A DNA stretch of 64,000 nucleotides from Setoptus koraiensis (taxonomy: Eukaryota > Arthropoda). A program made the position numbers and the translations under genes. The stretch covers positions 7,750,001 to 7,814,000 of the forward strand of contig CM106585.1 in the NCBI GenBank assembly GCA_048013815.1. Reading direction: 5' to 3'. A model generated the notes under the pieces. It was given only the letters and a program-made list of their open reading frames with translations. It did not search any database and was not told where the DNA came from. This document shows positions 37,101-56,323 of the stretch, piece by piece (within the stretch, counting starts at the first letter, position 1; the number at the start of each line of letters is the position of its first letter).

Positions 37101-39104
37101 AGGGACTTGGCGAAATTTGGTCGGAAAATGTAAATATTTCAGAATTTTTGCCGGATTTACGACAAATTTACTGATCTTCTGTGGTCCTCCGAGTAAATTT
37201 CCTCTCATCGTTCAGTCCAATATTGCAATATGCTATTTTGGAAGAATTTATTTGATTGCCGGCATTTGTTCTGCGCGTTTGCTATCTCCAGACCGCTAAA
37301 TTGAAAATGTAATTTCTTGTGAATATCCATCGATAAATACGAAACTTTGCGAAACTCTGACAAACTCTACACAAATCCTTAGCGCTTCTCCAAATGGCGC
37401 AGCCCACCGTCAAACATTTGCGGTTCAAGTATCAGTCGCAAATCTATGGCAATTCTCTATTTGGTTGCGGTTGAACATTTCGCTCTGTTGGTTCATTTCA
37501 TCTTCTTTTTGTTTGCGAAGCTTGCACGAGTCCCTTTTACTAGTCAATAATCATCGTCAAACATACGCTGGACTTGGATTTGCTACGCCCATCGCCCACG
37601 GGTCGCAGGGGCCCAAGCGATCGTGGCGATCGTGATTCTGAATGGGCCCTGCATGGACAACATTTCGACAAGCGAGCCCAGATGAGGGGAGGCTCCCTTC
37701 AACAATGGGAGACAGGGCCTCCAATTGCGATAGAATTGCGTGACGCTGTCACAAAGGAATGCCTGCTAGCAAGCTCAATTTATATTTATATTCTGTACTT
37801 AGCGAGGCCATAGTCGGCCAACGGACCAACGAACAAATCGCAAAGGCCTCTTGGCAGCAATCTGCCGATTTTATTTATTACAAATCGTAGAGTTCGCCAA
37901 TTGTCGAAAATCCATCCAACATTTTATCGTGTAAGGCTTAGTGAATGGCCATTTCAAGATAAATAATTCAGATAAATAATGTCTGATGGTGTCCGGTGGC
38001 TAGAAGTAACCGTTGACTTGTGACATCGACACGATAGCCCTATCGCTAGATGAGTTAAAGTCGCTCTTTCCTGTTAGTTAGCCAAGTTAAGCGATATCAG
38101 AGTGTCTGTCGTCCTCAATCCCACCGATGGACTTGTTTCGAACGACTTGCCATTTGTTCGTCAACCACCATGATGCTCGTCGCTTATTCTTGGCTCAGAT
38201 CGCACCAAAACTATCCAAATGCAGCGCACTCCTGTTCAGAGAGAATTCTTGAATAATGCTTTTTCGGGCTCCTTTGTGTTTGGTCTGGAGCCCGATGATC
38301 TGTTTGGAAATGCGTTTTTCTTGGATGAGGGCAACTTTTTGTTGGAAGAGCCCCTCTCATTAGTAGTTCATTCAAGGGAACTGTTCGAAGGACGAAAGCA
38401 TTTCGGCTTGTCGTTGGCCAGAAAATCGTGTAGCGACGAAGATGGTTGTTTGCTTCAGAATTTGCGAAACAACAACCGAGCCTTGCCTGTTTTGATCAGA
38501 TAAGAAAACTTAATGCTATGCCTAAGTTCATCTTTTGGAGGTAATCGAGCAAAGTTTTTGTTTGCTGTTGTTTTCCTCTTGGAATATATCGAACAACTGC
38601 TCTCCTGGGTCTTACATATTGGGTTTTCTGGGCCCCCTAAAATTCCAGGGCCGCCATTGAGGACAGTAGGTTTGTGCTGGCAAACTCAGAGTGGAGATAG
38701 GGTCATTTCGGTGACGTCGAGCGCCAGTGATGTTAACTTCGTAGAAGCATATTTCTGGAAACGATTATTTCGGACACGCATATTTCATCGATTTTTGATT
38801 GGTGGAAAATGCATCCATCTCATGCCGGGATGTAAGTGATCAGTGAAATATTGAAATATACGTCGGATAATAATACGTTTTCTGAAAAGTACATTCGCTC
38901 AAGCACACGTCGTCGAATCGAGCCAGCAGAGAGCTCCTAGAAATGCGCTGCACGTTTGCAGCGTACACAGAAAAAAAAATCCGATCGGAGAGAAAATAGA
39001 GAAAAGTGATCTGTTTCTGGTCGAAGCGATTTTTGCATTGCTCCTCGTCTCGAGAGCCTCTAGTCGAGTAGCGAGAAAATTCGCTCGTTCGGCTACACTG
39101 GAAA

Positions 39105-39155
39105 TCGTGTGAAATTTCGGCCCAAATTTACAATTTCGGCCGAAATTTCACACGA
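39105..39155. repeat. Inverted repeat / hairpin, 18-bp stem
   Basis: The arms 39105-39122 (core CGTGTGAAATTTCGGCC) and 39138-39155 pair perfectly around a 15-base loop. The GAAATTTC motif inside resembles the 25-bp tandem repeat at 5.9-6.1 kb. Confidence 0.9.
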
Positions 39156-39491
39156 AATTTGCTGACCGGCGGCGCTCTGTCAGGATGTTCGTCAACTTGG
39201 CCGGGCAATTTTTTAGCCATCACGATGGCCATCACGAGTCGAAGGGGTTCTCTCGAGTTGAGCAGCCGGTTGGCGTGGGAGCAATGTGGATCGAGTGTCC
39301 CGCGTGTATGTGGTGCAGGGGGCGCGCTTGTCTTAGCGGCAGAGTCTGGAAAAATCGGCTCGCGTTATCTCGTCGTCACGGATCAGAGACAGCAAGATAG
39401 AGGGGGCAGCGGGACAGTCGCAGTGGGAACAGGCGAGATCTGATATCAAGCGGAATACATCAGCATGGGGCGAGCGTTGTCGAAGTCGCTG

Positions 39492-39496
<5 letters not shown>

Positions 39497-39537
<41 letters not shown>
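39497..39537. repeat. (CTGG)n tetranucleotide tract
   Basis: About ten CTGG copies. Shorter CTGG/GCCA tracts recur at about 4100, 20225, 21727, 34300 and 36290. Confidence 0.85.
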
Positions 39538-42314
39538 GGAGGAATTGTGTTCGCGTTCGGAGCTTTGTTTGTATTTCTGTTTGTTGTGTTTGCGCGAACT
39601 CGTGTGTGTTTGGATACTCTAGTCAGAAGGGCGTGCAAAAGTTTGAGTGTGACTGCGTTGTCGCTGTTAACAGACGAACGAGTCAAGAGTTGGAATGATA
39701 AAAAGAACGCGCGACATTCTTGTCACTTGTATTTATCCAACCAACTGCAGCTAAGCAGCCCGACAGTCGGCGGCCCCGGCGAGCGGCGAGCGGCGAGTGG
39801 CCTTGTGACGCCAGCGACCGGCTGCCGACTGACTGGCTCTCCAATGATCACCGAGCCGAATGATTTTGATTTTGTGTCGTGCTGCAACGCAGCGAATTGG
39901 TTGTGCAAACAGAAAAGACGCACCAGACACACTTAAACCGGCCCGGCACAACAACGCCGCCGACAACAGCGACAGCCAGCAACGACAACAGCGACAAACA
40001 GAGCGGGGGCCCCGCGCGCGAGCCCCAGTCAATCTGGGGCCGGCCCCGGTTGAACGGAACAATCGCCAGTTCGAGCCACCTGTATGTGTCGCCCAATGAA
40101 GGCCATTGTCCTTTTTAATGGCGCGCGACCAGTTTGCTTAAAAGCTGCACTTGCTGCCAAGAAACAATCACAAGATTTCCCGTCGCGTGCGTGCCAAAAC
40201 AAAACAACGGCTGCCGCCGGCCGCAAACCAACGCCGGCGCCCTGCACGGATATGCCGGCGGGCCGGTCTGCATGCAGCCAGACTGGATGTGCGGCCCAAA
40301 TAAGTGGGCCCGCGAGCCGCAAGTGCCAAGCTGCATATACAATACAAGCTGCAGATGTGATTTCGCGAGCGACTGTAGATGAAAATGGAAAAAGTGGGGC
40401 CCCTTTCGGGCAGCACACGCTGCGGCGTCGCTGTGTGACGCAACAGAATTAATCGCTTGTCTCATCAATTCTCTGAGGCGCAGGCAACATGTCGAGCGCC
40501 AATTGGCACTATTGCGCTGTCTATATATATATATATATATATTGTCTATGGTCGCATCGGCACAAACTGGGCCAAAAATTGGAATGTAGACATGCGAGGG
40601 GCCGCTCGTCGTTGGCGCCGTCGTTGCTGTCGTGCCAAGGCCTGGCTGGTCGGCTTTCTAGGTGGACTGCAATTTCTGCGAACAAAAAACAGAGAGATAG
40701 ACACTGCCAACAATTTATAATATTCGCTTTTTCGCTAGGCAACACACGGCCACATCACGACAACCCGAAACAACACAATCTAAATGAAAATGAAAAAAAA
40801 AATATGAAGAAAATGAAAAAGAAAAACGCCCGCGTTCGACAGCCCACAACGAGCGGCTCAGTGAGTGTGCGGCATGAGTGTCGCCCCTCGCGACTGTCGA
40901 AAAACTCAAGCGAATGCAGCCAGATTGAGGCCCGGCTGACGGCAGCCATTTAGTGTTACGTAACGCGCCTGTGACGCAGTGTGTGTGACGTGATGTTATT
41001 CAATTTAAATATTATTGTTGTTGCTAGTGGCGCTGTTGGTCGTCACCGTTGCCGGCTAACTCATTGGTTGGTGTCCCGAGAAATGAGGCCCGACGAGCAG
41101 CGATCTAGTCACTCGACACATTCTAGTAGATCTAGTGTCTAGTGTCATCAGACTAATGACTGAGCCAGCGAACTGAGCGAAATGACACACAAGGCCAAAC
41201 AAACAGGCAAAATGGGCACGCTCGTTGTTGTGTCATTAGTTGGCGAGCTAAATAAACGTAAAATTGCTTGTCGTCGTATTAGCAGAACGCGCGTATTGGC
41301 CCCTTTTCGCCCGACAGGTAACCATTGATGGGGCCCGGTAATGACTAGTTTGACTGCTATTGGCACTATTGGCGCTGGCAGAGACAAGTGATTGTGACCG
41401 TGCGCCGCTTGATAATCATGTGAACGCGTGCATCGCAATGAGTAGTTAAATGCAGCAGCTATCGAGCTCGCCAGATTGTAACAGCCTCAGCGGCAATCAG
41501 GATAGAATTACAAACGGCAGCGTCGGCGGCGGCGGCGGCGTTAATTCGCGCTCGAGCAAAGATGCCAGAGGTAACTCGCTAAAAACAATGCCCACGAATA
41601 ACGCGAGCTGATAAAAACGAGGCCATAGCTCCGAATCCATTAGTTGGGGCGGCCCTAAATTGATTAAAGGCCCTCACTAATAGTCGTTTAGAGGTACCAC
41701 TAGTGGTTTTAGTTAGCGTGAGTGGCTGCTCTCTCTTTACCCATTAACGGTATTATATGTGATTAGCGGCGATGGGGCCAATGATTCAAGGACACTCGTC
41801 AATCAGTGCGTTTGTCGTGTTACGTATGCATTATTATCTAACGCGCAGCAACTCGCTAGCCCCCATCGCCAGCTTGCCACCGAATAGCGGACGGGGGGAG
41901 CAAACACTATATGCCATTTATTTTGTGTATCGGCCATATTGCTCACACACACACACACACACACACATGAGGTACTTGCGCCACCGCTAATTGCATATTG
42001 ATACAGCTAGCTGCACGAAACACCTCGGCATAACATAGATCGTTCTGGCCAGATTGAGAGCTGGCAACGGCTGAATGGTGCCATGCCGCAACATCACTCG
42101 TTCGGCCGTCAATGATGACCGGAAAACAAGCCCAATCTTCAATCTACAATCTTGTGCAATCTGCAATAGCATTCTTCGGGGCCCCGGCGATCGCACACTG
42201 CACCCAGTGTGGATAATACCGGTAATTTCGCACCTGAAATTTCACATTTTCCTCATTTAAAGTAACGATGCGAACAGAACGACATATTCCGGAATTCGCA
42301 CAGCGAATGCAATT

Positions 42315-42382
42315 CGACGATTCACGAAGAATGCAATCGGACGATTCACGAAGAATGCAATCGGACGATTCACGAAGAACGA
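42315..42382. repeat. 24-bp tandem repeat, about 3 copies
   Basis: CACGAAGAA anchors at 42323, 42347 and 42371. It lies in an AT-richer block. Confidence 0.85.
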
Positions 42383-45218
42383 ATCTGATCCGGATAATAT
42401 CCGAATATCGGTTGATTTGGAATATCTGGACTATTGGCATCGATGGATAAGTAACAGTCGCGTTGTGAGATGGTGGCGTCAGATAAACAATGCTCGCGTC
42501 AACCCATGATGCCATGATAGCTCCTAGGGAGACACATGCTTGCGAGCCACAATAATCGCGCACAATCAATAGAGATCCCTCTAGAAAAAGATACGAAATC
42601 TCAACGGGATTTCAGTTGTTCGCTCACGCTGCCTTTCACCTGATCTCACCGGTTCTCAGTTTGTTCTGAGTGGTGGCTGCACGAAACGGTCGAAATTGAG
42701 CCCCAATGACCACTCATACGCCATCTGGGGGTACCGAAAACTGTTCATGGTAGCAACAGTAATCAGAGATGGAACGGGCGCACAGGTTTGGGGCGACATC
42801 TGGAGAGGGGCCGGAGCAACCGATGTTTGTCGTTTCATCTTTTGAGTATTATTGCAACAACCTCAATGTTAGGATAAACACATTAGCGGCATGTGAAACA
42901 AGACACTGCAACTTTAGTGTTTGTTCTGATTCACCTGTCATGTGGCATAATGAAAATGAGGCACGTGATTAAAGTTGAATGTTTTTGGCTCGACAGTAGT
43001 GTAGCTGATAGCGTTCCTGTCTGAATTTGTGCGGCGCGCGAGTAAATATTTTTATATCAACGCTCAAATTCTATCCGCGTGCCGCGTAAAAACATCGACT
43101 GACCTAGACAGATGATAAAAAACAAGTAAGTGGGCCAGCATGAAAGGTACATTAAAAGAGAGACAGAAAAAGAGCAATCGCAAATCAGATTACGTGTAGC
43201 GACTCGAAATGCCCAACTAGAGGCTCCCCTTCCAAAATGGCTCGCCAGAACAAATCAGTTGACAAGCTTAGGCACGAAAAAACACTGAAAGCTGAAATTG
43301 AGTTATCAGATCGTCCAATTGCTGTTAGGGAGAGAGAGTTGCGGATTCTCTCATGCTGGATAAATGTAACAATTCTCGGCTGATGACCGTCATAAAGCTT
43401 ATTTCGAATGATAATTAACGGCTAACAGATGATATTCTCAATACTTCATTAACATGAGCATAATATGGAGCTGTTGTTGGTCTCGAATCTTATTATCGGC
43501 AGCGAATGATGATTCACTGAACCCACTGCACCTGGTCGAACTAATTAGTGAAAAAGGTGAGCGAAATTGAGTTGAGAGGCACACTGAGCGAGCTGATCTT
43601 TTTTGTCTGGCTTCTCAATCGAAATTCGCCCATGCGAAACTCGGCTCGCCAATTAACATCATCCTCGGTCGAGAATGGTGTGCAACGTGACGGAACTCGG
43701 ATTTGGTTGGCAAACCATTTACTTGTTGCCACGGGAAACATAGATTTTCAGTGTGTCACCCTCGGAAAGCTGATCCTTTGCAACTTGCAAATTGCAAGAG
43801 ATTAGAATTACAGATTTTCGTCTACGCAAACTTTGTTTCTGGGAACTTTCGTGGAAAAGCAATCTCAACTAGAATTCGGCTTTTGCCCCGTAGAAATAAG
43901 CACACATATCGAGACTCTGTTTGTTGGCAAGTTCATAAACAATCCGCTTTGTCTGATCACATTTCACTAGCATGCTATTTTGGTGTTTTGGTCTCACATG
44001 AGCTTGCTCTAATTCTTTTCAGCGGGTGATTTTTCATGGCGAACGCTAAATCGCTCGACCGACTCGTTCGTGTGCATAGGTTAGACAATAGCAATGACAA
44101 TCACAAGCAAGCGAGCATCGAATCGGGTGGAATGAGGCGACGGAGAGGCCGCAAATTCGGCGTACTAATGCGAGCCATTAATGCGACATAGAATTGCATT
44201 TACATTTAGATTGACCTTTTTCTGGCCGAAAATTCAGCTTGAATTTCAATTAGCGCCGTCTAGACTAGACGGGCGGGTGTATGCTGTGTGTCCGATTTTG
44301 ATTAGACAAATTATCAAGCGCTCAAATGTTCATAACTGTGTAATGTTCATAAATATATAGTCGGTTATTGTGTATTTATACGGGCGACGTGCAACGCGAC
44401 AATCGCGATGACGACTGACACAAATAGTTGACTCGACTGGCATCGTAATGGAGCCGGGCAAATCGCTACGTTGAACGTATCCTGTCTTGGCGCGGAGATT
44501 TGGCTAGATAAACAGCGACAATCACACATAGAGCGGCAAACATTTGGAGGGATTTTGTAATTTACGTACAGCAACAGCACTAATGATTTTCGCCTCTGTG
44601 TGGGCCCACGCCGATTGACGGCCAACGAGGTTAGATAATGCAGCAGCGAGGGCGCCGCGTTTCCCTGGGAGCGCGTCTGAGATAATCGATCTGCATAATC
44701 GATCTCGTTTTATCTTTTGCGCGCACGTTTAAAGTCTCAAGTTTATAATCTATCGAAGGCGCCCCCGTCTTAATGCGCGTCTGCCTCTCAACTGGGTCGC
44801 AGTTGGTTTGACGGGGGGCCCCCGGAGACCGATAGCTCAGCAGGGATATAAATAGGGGAGTTTGGTTTTGTTTTGGAGCGTGGAACGTGGAAAATCGAAG
44901 CGACAAACTGGCTTGTCCGTGTGCTCAATTAGCACAATGGGCACACGTGTAGGGGCGCTCGCGTTGATCTTTTGCTGGCTGCACCAATTACATCTTGTGT
45001 GTCTGTGTTGCAGCCGAACGAAATGTCGACTGGGGCCCATCGGTGGGCCCGTGCACGACACACCGCCATACGATCGGGCCAAGTCGCTTGCTGATTTTCG
45101 CTTCGCAATCGCTGTCGATATTGGCCAATCTGTGCGCTGTGTGCCCGTTGCAGCGCCACAAGACCTGGCACTAATTGCCTCAAATCGGCCATTCTGGCGA
45201 GCGCGAACTCGGCCGAAA

Positions 45219-45284
45219 GCGTTCGGAAGGCGTTCGGCAGGCGTTCGGAAAGCGTTCGGCTGGCGTTCGGAAAGTGTTCGCTCG
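45219..45284. repeat. 11-bp minisatellite, 6 copies
   Basis: Unit GCGTTCGGAAA with variants, starts every 11 bases from 45219, shortly past the donor of the 45627 exon. Confidence 0.85.
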
Positions 45285-45626
45285 GAAGTGGGCCGGCCGA
45301 GCGTGGATCGCATGCTTAATTGTTTGCGCGAATGCCAGACAAGTGATTCTCTGCGAACAGCTCAGTTCGATTCGATGTATCAATTTGGTCCTATCGAGCA
45401 ACGCGCTCGGACGATCTTTTTTTCCGCGGCCGCGTACGGCCGCGTCGGATCATCGGAAATCATTTCGCGCTGATGGGGGGCTCTCGCTCGAGAGCGTTCC
45501 ACTCAAAATGAGCGCACTGGCGCGGGCCAATTTGACGGTTTGGCCCGCTCCAGTGACAAACTGGCACGGGCCGGCTCGACGCCGGCCCGCGCGAAAAAAC
45601 AGGAGAAACATGGGGGCGACACTTAC

Positions 45627-50522
<4,896 letters not shown>

Positions 50523-52543
50523 CTGTCAATTGTTTGCGACCGTGGGGCCCATTACGGCAGATATTGGCTTAGTAAATTGGTATATTGGTAGCTCGATTGG
50601 TTAGTGTTGGTGCACGGATGTGTTGGCAGTGGCACGAGCTCACATTGATTGGCTGGTTTGTTTTGGTGCTCGCAAGGCGCCGGTCACACTGTGTCATGGC
50701 AGATCGTGTGATATCATCGACAAGCTACTGTCGACAAGCCACAGCTCCGATAAAAATAAAAATAAAAATGAAATAAACGACCCATAAAAGAATATCAAAA
50801 ATGCGACGCATTACATGGGCCGCGAGCGACTTGCACAAATTGTCGCAGCGCAATTGTGGCGGCCCAACCACTTGGTGACGTGACGACAATTTAGGCCCCC
50901 TTTTGATGCCAACCAGCCAGCCCACCGCCCGCTATCAGCTGTTAACTGTCATCTGTCAGACGGGCTGCGGCTCGGGCTGAGGCCGCGACCGCGACCGGAT
51001 GGCTGCTGGGCCCCATTAGATATGGTCAAGTCCGGCCAGCTGATGTAAATGGGCAGTCGTTATCATCAGTGGCCAGTTTATATATTATGTTGCTATCAGT
51101 GGGCATTATCAACTGTGGCCACTTTTGGATTGGCCCGATTTTTTGCTCTTTTTCATTAGCACGCTCCCCCTCTCCCCCTCTCCCCTCGCTCCCTCATGTA
51201 CGTTTGCCTGTGTCATTGGCCAGCATAAGTCACCGCTGGATCCCGGTGTTACAGCTGATAAGGGGGCCTCTGTATATACTTTGTGTGTCGTCGTGTCCGA
51301 TGACTACCAATTGGATGCGTCATCTCAATTCTTGGCCGGCTGTCATTATTGTTGGTTGGCTGCATTATGGCCGCGCATTCTCTCACAGTGTGCACAGTGT
51401 TATTTTGGACAACGTACGCGTATTGTATTATCTGACAAGGGGGCCCCCCATACACAATGGCACAATGTCACACAATTGCGCCAGCTGTTGCTTGCGTCAG
51501 CCCACAACTTGTGCGAGTCACAGCGCGAGCAGAGATTCACAAGATAGATAACGGTAACCGGGCGACCGGCTGACCGCCTAACCGGGTAACCGGGTAACCG
51601 CCTGACCGGGCAGCCGGGTGAGCGGGCGGGTCCATGTGACAGTGCGCTGTCATAAATGATCAGCTGGCTGACATACGACAGGTACTAGACATAGAAATAG
51701 ACATAGAGGTAGCCAGCAGCGACAGTGTTCGGTCTGCGGTCAACTGTGCCGACACAAACGATTTAGGCACACGAATGACATAACGTCACATGACATTTCG
51801 ACACAGGCACAGGTGAGCTGAGTGAGGCAGCGCCAATTGGACTGGCTGCGTGGGGCCACTTCCGGTCAGCTTAGTGGCGCCTTTTCTGTCGCTTGTGAGC
51901 CCCGTTGGTGACAGGTCACAAGTCGCAAGTTGCGAGTAGCAAGTTGCGAGTCGCAAGTTGTGAGAGAGAAAGCCCACTTGTTAGTGATTTTACATGCTCT
52001 AGTTCATCATGTGGCCGCATTTCACTGTCAAGTTGACAGTGTCAACAGTTGCCACTCACGCTCACCTGGTGACAGGACAGGTGAAGTTAGCTGGTGACGG
52101 TCAGTCGCCGCTGACCACTAAGTCGCACTAACAGTGACAGATGCTTACAGCAAGATGCTGTTCGCGTCAGATGTTTTCAATGTCACCAATGGCACCCTTG
52201 CGCCGCACACACAACCAACAAATAGCCACACCGATTTGTAATTGAACCAGTCAGTGCAACCCGCATCAGCTGTTTGCCAATGGCTGCAGCCGACGACATA
52301 TTCGGCTCACCGAATATTGTGCCAGCCGGCCAGCCCAAAGGTATGCCCGGTCGAACATCAGGGGCGCCATCAAGCGTATGATTGGCGCACTCACTCACGA
52401 CCGGATATAACCGGATGTTATATAAGCCACAAATAAATAAAATTATCATACAATCAACGGGAGAGCGTGTCTATAGTGAGTGCTGCTGTCAGTTACTCAC
52501 AATGTCAGCTGACGCTGTGGCGGTCACGGTCATCGGCGATGAT

Positions 52544-52597
52544 GCAACCAATGCGACCAACGCAACCAATGCAACCAATGCAACCAATGCAACCAAT
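52544..52597. repeat. 9-bp minisatellite, 6 copies
   Basis: Unit GCAACCAAT, with single substitutions in the second and third copies. Confidence 0.9.
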
Positions 52598-55178
52598 CGG
52601 AACCACGAGCACAGAGGCTGCTGCTGGCTGTGCACCAATCATTATTGCTGACTAATGGAATGGTGATCAATTCGCTGAGCCGATGGGGCCCGGCGACCGA
52701 ATTGAATACGAGCCAAATATATGCGAGCAGGCGACACTGACTCTATTAGTCAGTCATTGGATGCATTAGCGTGCATTAATGCAGCCGCCAGCCGGCGACA
52801 GCCAATTGGCTCATTGATCGCCGCTCGCGCGACACTGCCATTATTGGCGTGGGCGTGCATGGTGCGGGCCCCATATCCGACAGTTTGCTAGACAGTCCAT
52901 CCAAGAGAGAGAGAGAGAGAGAGAGCCGCCTACTGGAGACAGCGCAAAGCTCGATATGGTCGGTTGGCCGGCCCAAATGCATCGGGCTAATTATTGTTTC
53001 GCTGCGCTGCCGGCTGCTGGCCAAAGCGTGACCGTTCGGCCCCATTCGAGGCGAGGCCTCGCCGCCGGCCAACAACCGGAACAACGGCAAGGTGACCTAT
53101 GCGACGCGGTTGTCGTCGGCGGCGGCGGCGGCCGGATAAATCATTTGCGTTGCCCGCCAAACAAACATGGCTGAGTGGGGCCTGAATAACAACAATAACT
53201 CGCTTGTTTCTCGGTTCGCCTTTTGCCCAAATTGACCGCCGACTTTGGCCGGTCAATTTGTGCCGTAAGAGGCCCGGCCAACGGATTGTCGGCGCTGCAT
53301 TTCGGTGTCGTCGTCTCTTTTTCATTGATTCTTTGCCGGCCCCACTTAAGCAGCCAGCGGGGCCAGCATGATACGAGTGGCATTGTATTATTATTAGTAT
53401 ATGTTGTTGTCATTACATTAGTGTACAGCAGCTCCACACAACGGCCCCACAATGAACAAACTTAAACTCGACTCGTTGCCGTTGTTCGCTTCTCGATCGA
53501 TCGCTCGCTAGCTCGCTGAAAACAACAACTAACTACTTATCGGCTCGACAACATCGACTTGTATGCACGCTCGCCGCTCGTTATTGGGGCGCCTTCTTGC
53601 GTCTGGCGGGCGCGCGATAGCGACTTGTTTGTCGGGGCCCGGTCATTACAGGCCAACAAACCGGTGGCCATTACAGGCCAATTGAGCCGGGCACGCCGAT
53701 CATTATGGGTCGTGTCAGTCTGGCCAGCGAGGCGGGCGCTCGAGGCTGGCCACGGGCCCGCTGGCTGGGCTCCACTGGCCCGTCGGCAATTCAGTCTGTC
53801 GGGCGACAGCCCAGACCGTCGGTCGCCAGTTCGGCCCGCCGGTCGGCAATTGGGCCCGCCAGTGGGGCCCAATTGTTTTAATCGAGAGCCATCTGAGCTG
53901 CCGAATTGGCCGAATTGGCCTGACTGGCGGCTAGCCAACTCAAGATTCGAGCCATGAATGCACTCAACTTGCGCTCATTTGATCTAGATGCTAATTCACA
54001 GATTAGGGCCCGCTCGTGCCAGCGCGCAGATAATGTTCGGACACACACAAATATGATGAAGATGAATTAGGCAATGGGCCCGCCAACTCGAATTGGCCGG
54101 CGTGTCGCTGCGGCCGGCCGTCGCTCAACTCCAGCGATAAGTGACGGTCAGCGGCCCCGCTGCGCAATAGGCCAACAGCCGCATAAATGGTATGCGCAAT
54201 ATGGGGCCTTTGTGAATATATTAGGCCCACAGGTTATGCCAGCGGTGCCAGCATTGGTGTTGTTGCATTTGTTGCGGCAGCGGTTGTTGCATTTGTTTGG
54301 ATTGGCCGATTTCGGTATCGCACCGGCACACAATCAGTGCCGATCTCGGCCACTGACCACTGGCCATTGGTCGCACATTTTACAAACTTGCAAACAAACA
54401 ACAAACAATGTGTGTTTTGTTATTCCACCGCTAGTGTCTCACAAGAAAGTGGCCGGGCCGGCCCGCGAAATAACGCGCCCCGTCAACGAGAAGCCCCATC
54501 GATGCGTAAGCGTACCCGCTGATCGGTTGGCCCGCCGACGCTCGATGGCCGGCCGGCCGGTCAGCGCTTAGCGGCTTGGCAGCGGTATTTCCCGTCCGAT
54601 GACTCGGTGACTATTGGACACGGGAAATACCCGTACTCAATGCCTCGCAACGAGTGCACCAGGTCGTTGTTCACAACGACCTGGGCATTTTCAGCCCGCG
54701 CACACATCTAGCCGGCCGGAAGTGCGGCCATTTCGGCTGCCATTCGCCTGGTCACTGCTTGGTCACTGCAATCATTTTGCGTCTCGCACGCAAGCATGGG
54801 GCACACATATGGCCGACCATATGATTGTCATTGTCATTGTCATTGTTGTTGTTGTTGTTGTTGTTGTTGTCGTTGTTATTGCCGGTGTCGTTGTTGGTTT
54901 TAATGGGCTCTAAGCGGCCAACTGGCCGGTGCGGTCGCTGGCAGTTGCAATAACTCACCGTACAAGTATTATAATGGCAGCCAAGGGCCCCAAAATAGTC
55001 GAGAGCTGCACCCATATTTGGGCACCCGAAATGGCTGTGCCGAAATATTGCCGTGCCAACGACATTTGGGTGCAGCAACAAAGAATGAGAGAAGCTGACC
55101 AAGTTGGCTGGCCCCATTTGGAAGTGTGCTTGGCTGGCCTATGTCGCTCACACTGTGTTAGTTACACTGTTTTCGTGC

Positions 55179-55218
55179 TTGGCTCGGCTGGTGTGTGTAC
55201 ACACACCAGCCGAGCCAA
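55179..55218. repeat. 40-bp perfect palindrome
   Basis: The left arm TTGGCTCGGCTGGTGTGTGT is exactly complementary to the right arm with no spacer; the centre is the GT|AC at 55198/55199. It lies in the first intron of the giant gene. Confidence 0.95.
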
Positions 55219-56323
55219 ACAAAAGCCTGGCTGCCACCAGAAACCGGAAGTGGGCCCCTTTGTGACGACGCCATTATTATCCAGTGGCCAGTTGCAACAT
55301 TATTGGCCTCATTTGGCTGTCACATTTGGCTTGCACAACGTGCGCGCGACATCTCATGACATACGCGACATCTCGTTGTGACATACGCGCAATATCTCGT
55401 CGCGATACCGCGTACAGCCACGCACTTGCTGGCCTTTGAGACTCGCTGAGAAATCGAGAGTTGAGAGGCCAGTGACTGCATTATGACAGCAATTTCCTGT
55501 TATCGATACTGTTGTTGATACACTTGTCACTGACCAAGCTCGGTGATTTGGTTATCGCTTAGGCAGTGGCGTCATTGTCGGCGACACGATCATTGAACCA
55601 GATTACGGCCGACAGTTGACAGTTGACCAATATTGACCGATACAATATTACAAGTCGCTCAATTAAGATGATTTGTAACGGTGTTATCGGCTTACTCGGG
55701 CACAGCAGCGCCAAATGCCAGTTGCCGTCGTGGCGAGATAAAATGTTATTGAGAAAGCATTGGCACAATGTTGTGTGTTTGGCACAATTTTGTGAAGAAA
55801 GAAGCGGAACACACAATGGGGCCCGCAAGGCGTGATTTGACAGTGCAGCGGACAGCTGATTTGAGATTGGGGCCACACAGCGACAAATAGCGTGCATTTT
55901 GTCGACAAGTCAGACAAGTGAAAACAAACAAACAGCCTCAGGTTTGTCTCTGGTGGCCGGCGCTTGTACTAACATGCTCGCTGCTAAGTAAGTGCCTGGG
56001 ATTGTATTATTGGATTGTCACAATACCAACGTGCAAAATCTAATTCCGTCCGCTGGTGCCCATACCGCACACCGCTGTCAATGGCAGTCTCAGTATCAGT
56101 TATGCATGCGACAATATGATACAGTTGCATTGATATTATGTCATATTAGATCATCATTCGACATCATCCGGCGAGTCGCAATTGGCGCGACTATAGCGAC
56201 CCCTGCCAGCCGCGCCACTCCAACACAAACGCTCGCTAACTGGGCACACAATCTGAACAAAATAGTGTTAACCTCAGTTAGTTATTAACATGCCACTAAG
56301 TTATTCACTTAAGTTATACTCAC

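Larger units (their letters stand above)
33711..45626 (-). other. Intron or inter-promoter region (about 12 kb)
   Basis: Lies between the donor at 45627 and the alternative first exon at 33710. It must hold the promoter of that exon if it is a true start. Contents: (GATA)4 near 33864, (GT)23 at 34125, a CTGG tetranucleotide tract at 39497, a strong hairpin at 39105, a 24-bp repeat at 42315, an 11-bp repeat at 45219, and AT-richer blocks at about 36.9-39.2 and 42.2-44.6 kb. No exon is supported. Confidence 0.45.
50523..56323 (-). other. Intron between first and second exons of the giant gene (5.8 kb)
   Basis: GTGAGT donor at 56323 and ACAG acceptor at 50523, phase 1 on both sides. The content is non-coding: GGGCCC-rich sequence, a degenerate CCGGGTAAC-type repeat (about 51545-51625), a 9-bp GCAACCAAT repeat (52544-52597), a TTG tract (about 54840-54875) and a 40-bp perfect palindrome at 55179. 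Confidence 0.6.

Noticed and set aside
38219-38839. Two plus-strand frames in the AT-richer block
   Set aside because: Too short, no domain on either strand, no neighbouring exon.
44862-45473. Plus-strand frame of 203 codons with a hydrophobic start resembling a signal peptide
   Set aside because: The rest has no family resemblance and its end is inflated by the 11-bp repeat; no supporting splice signals.
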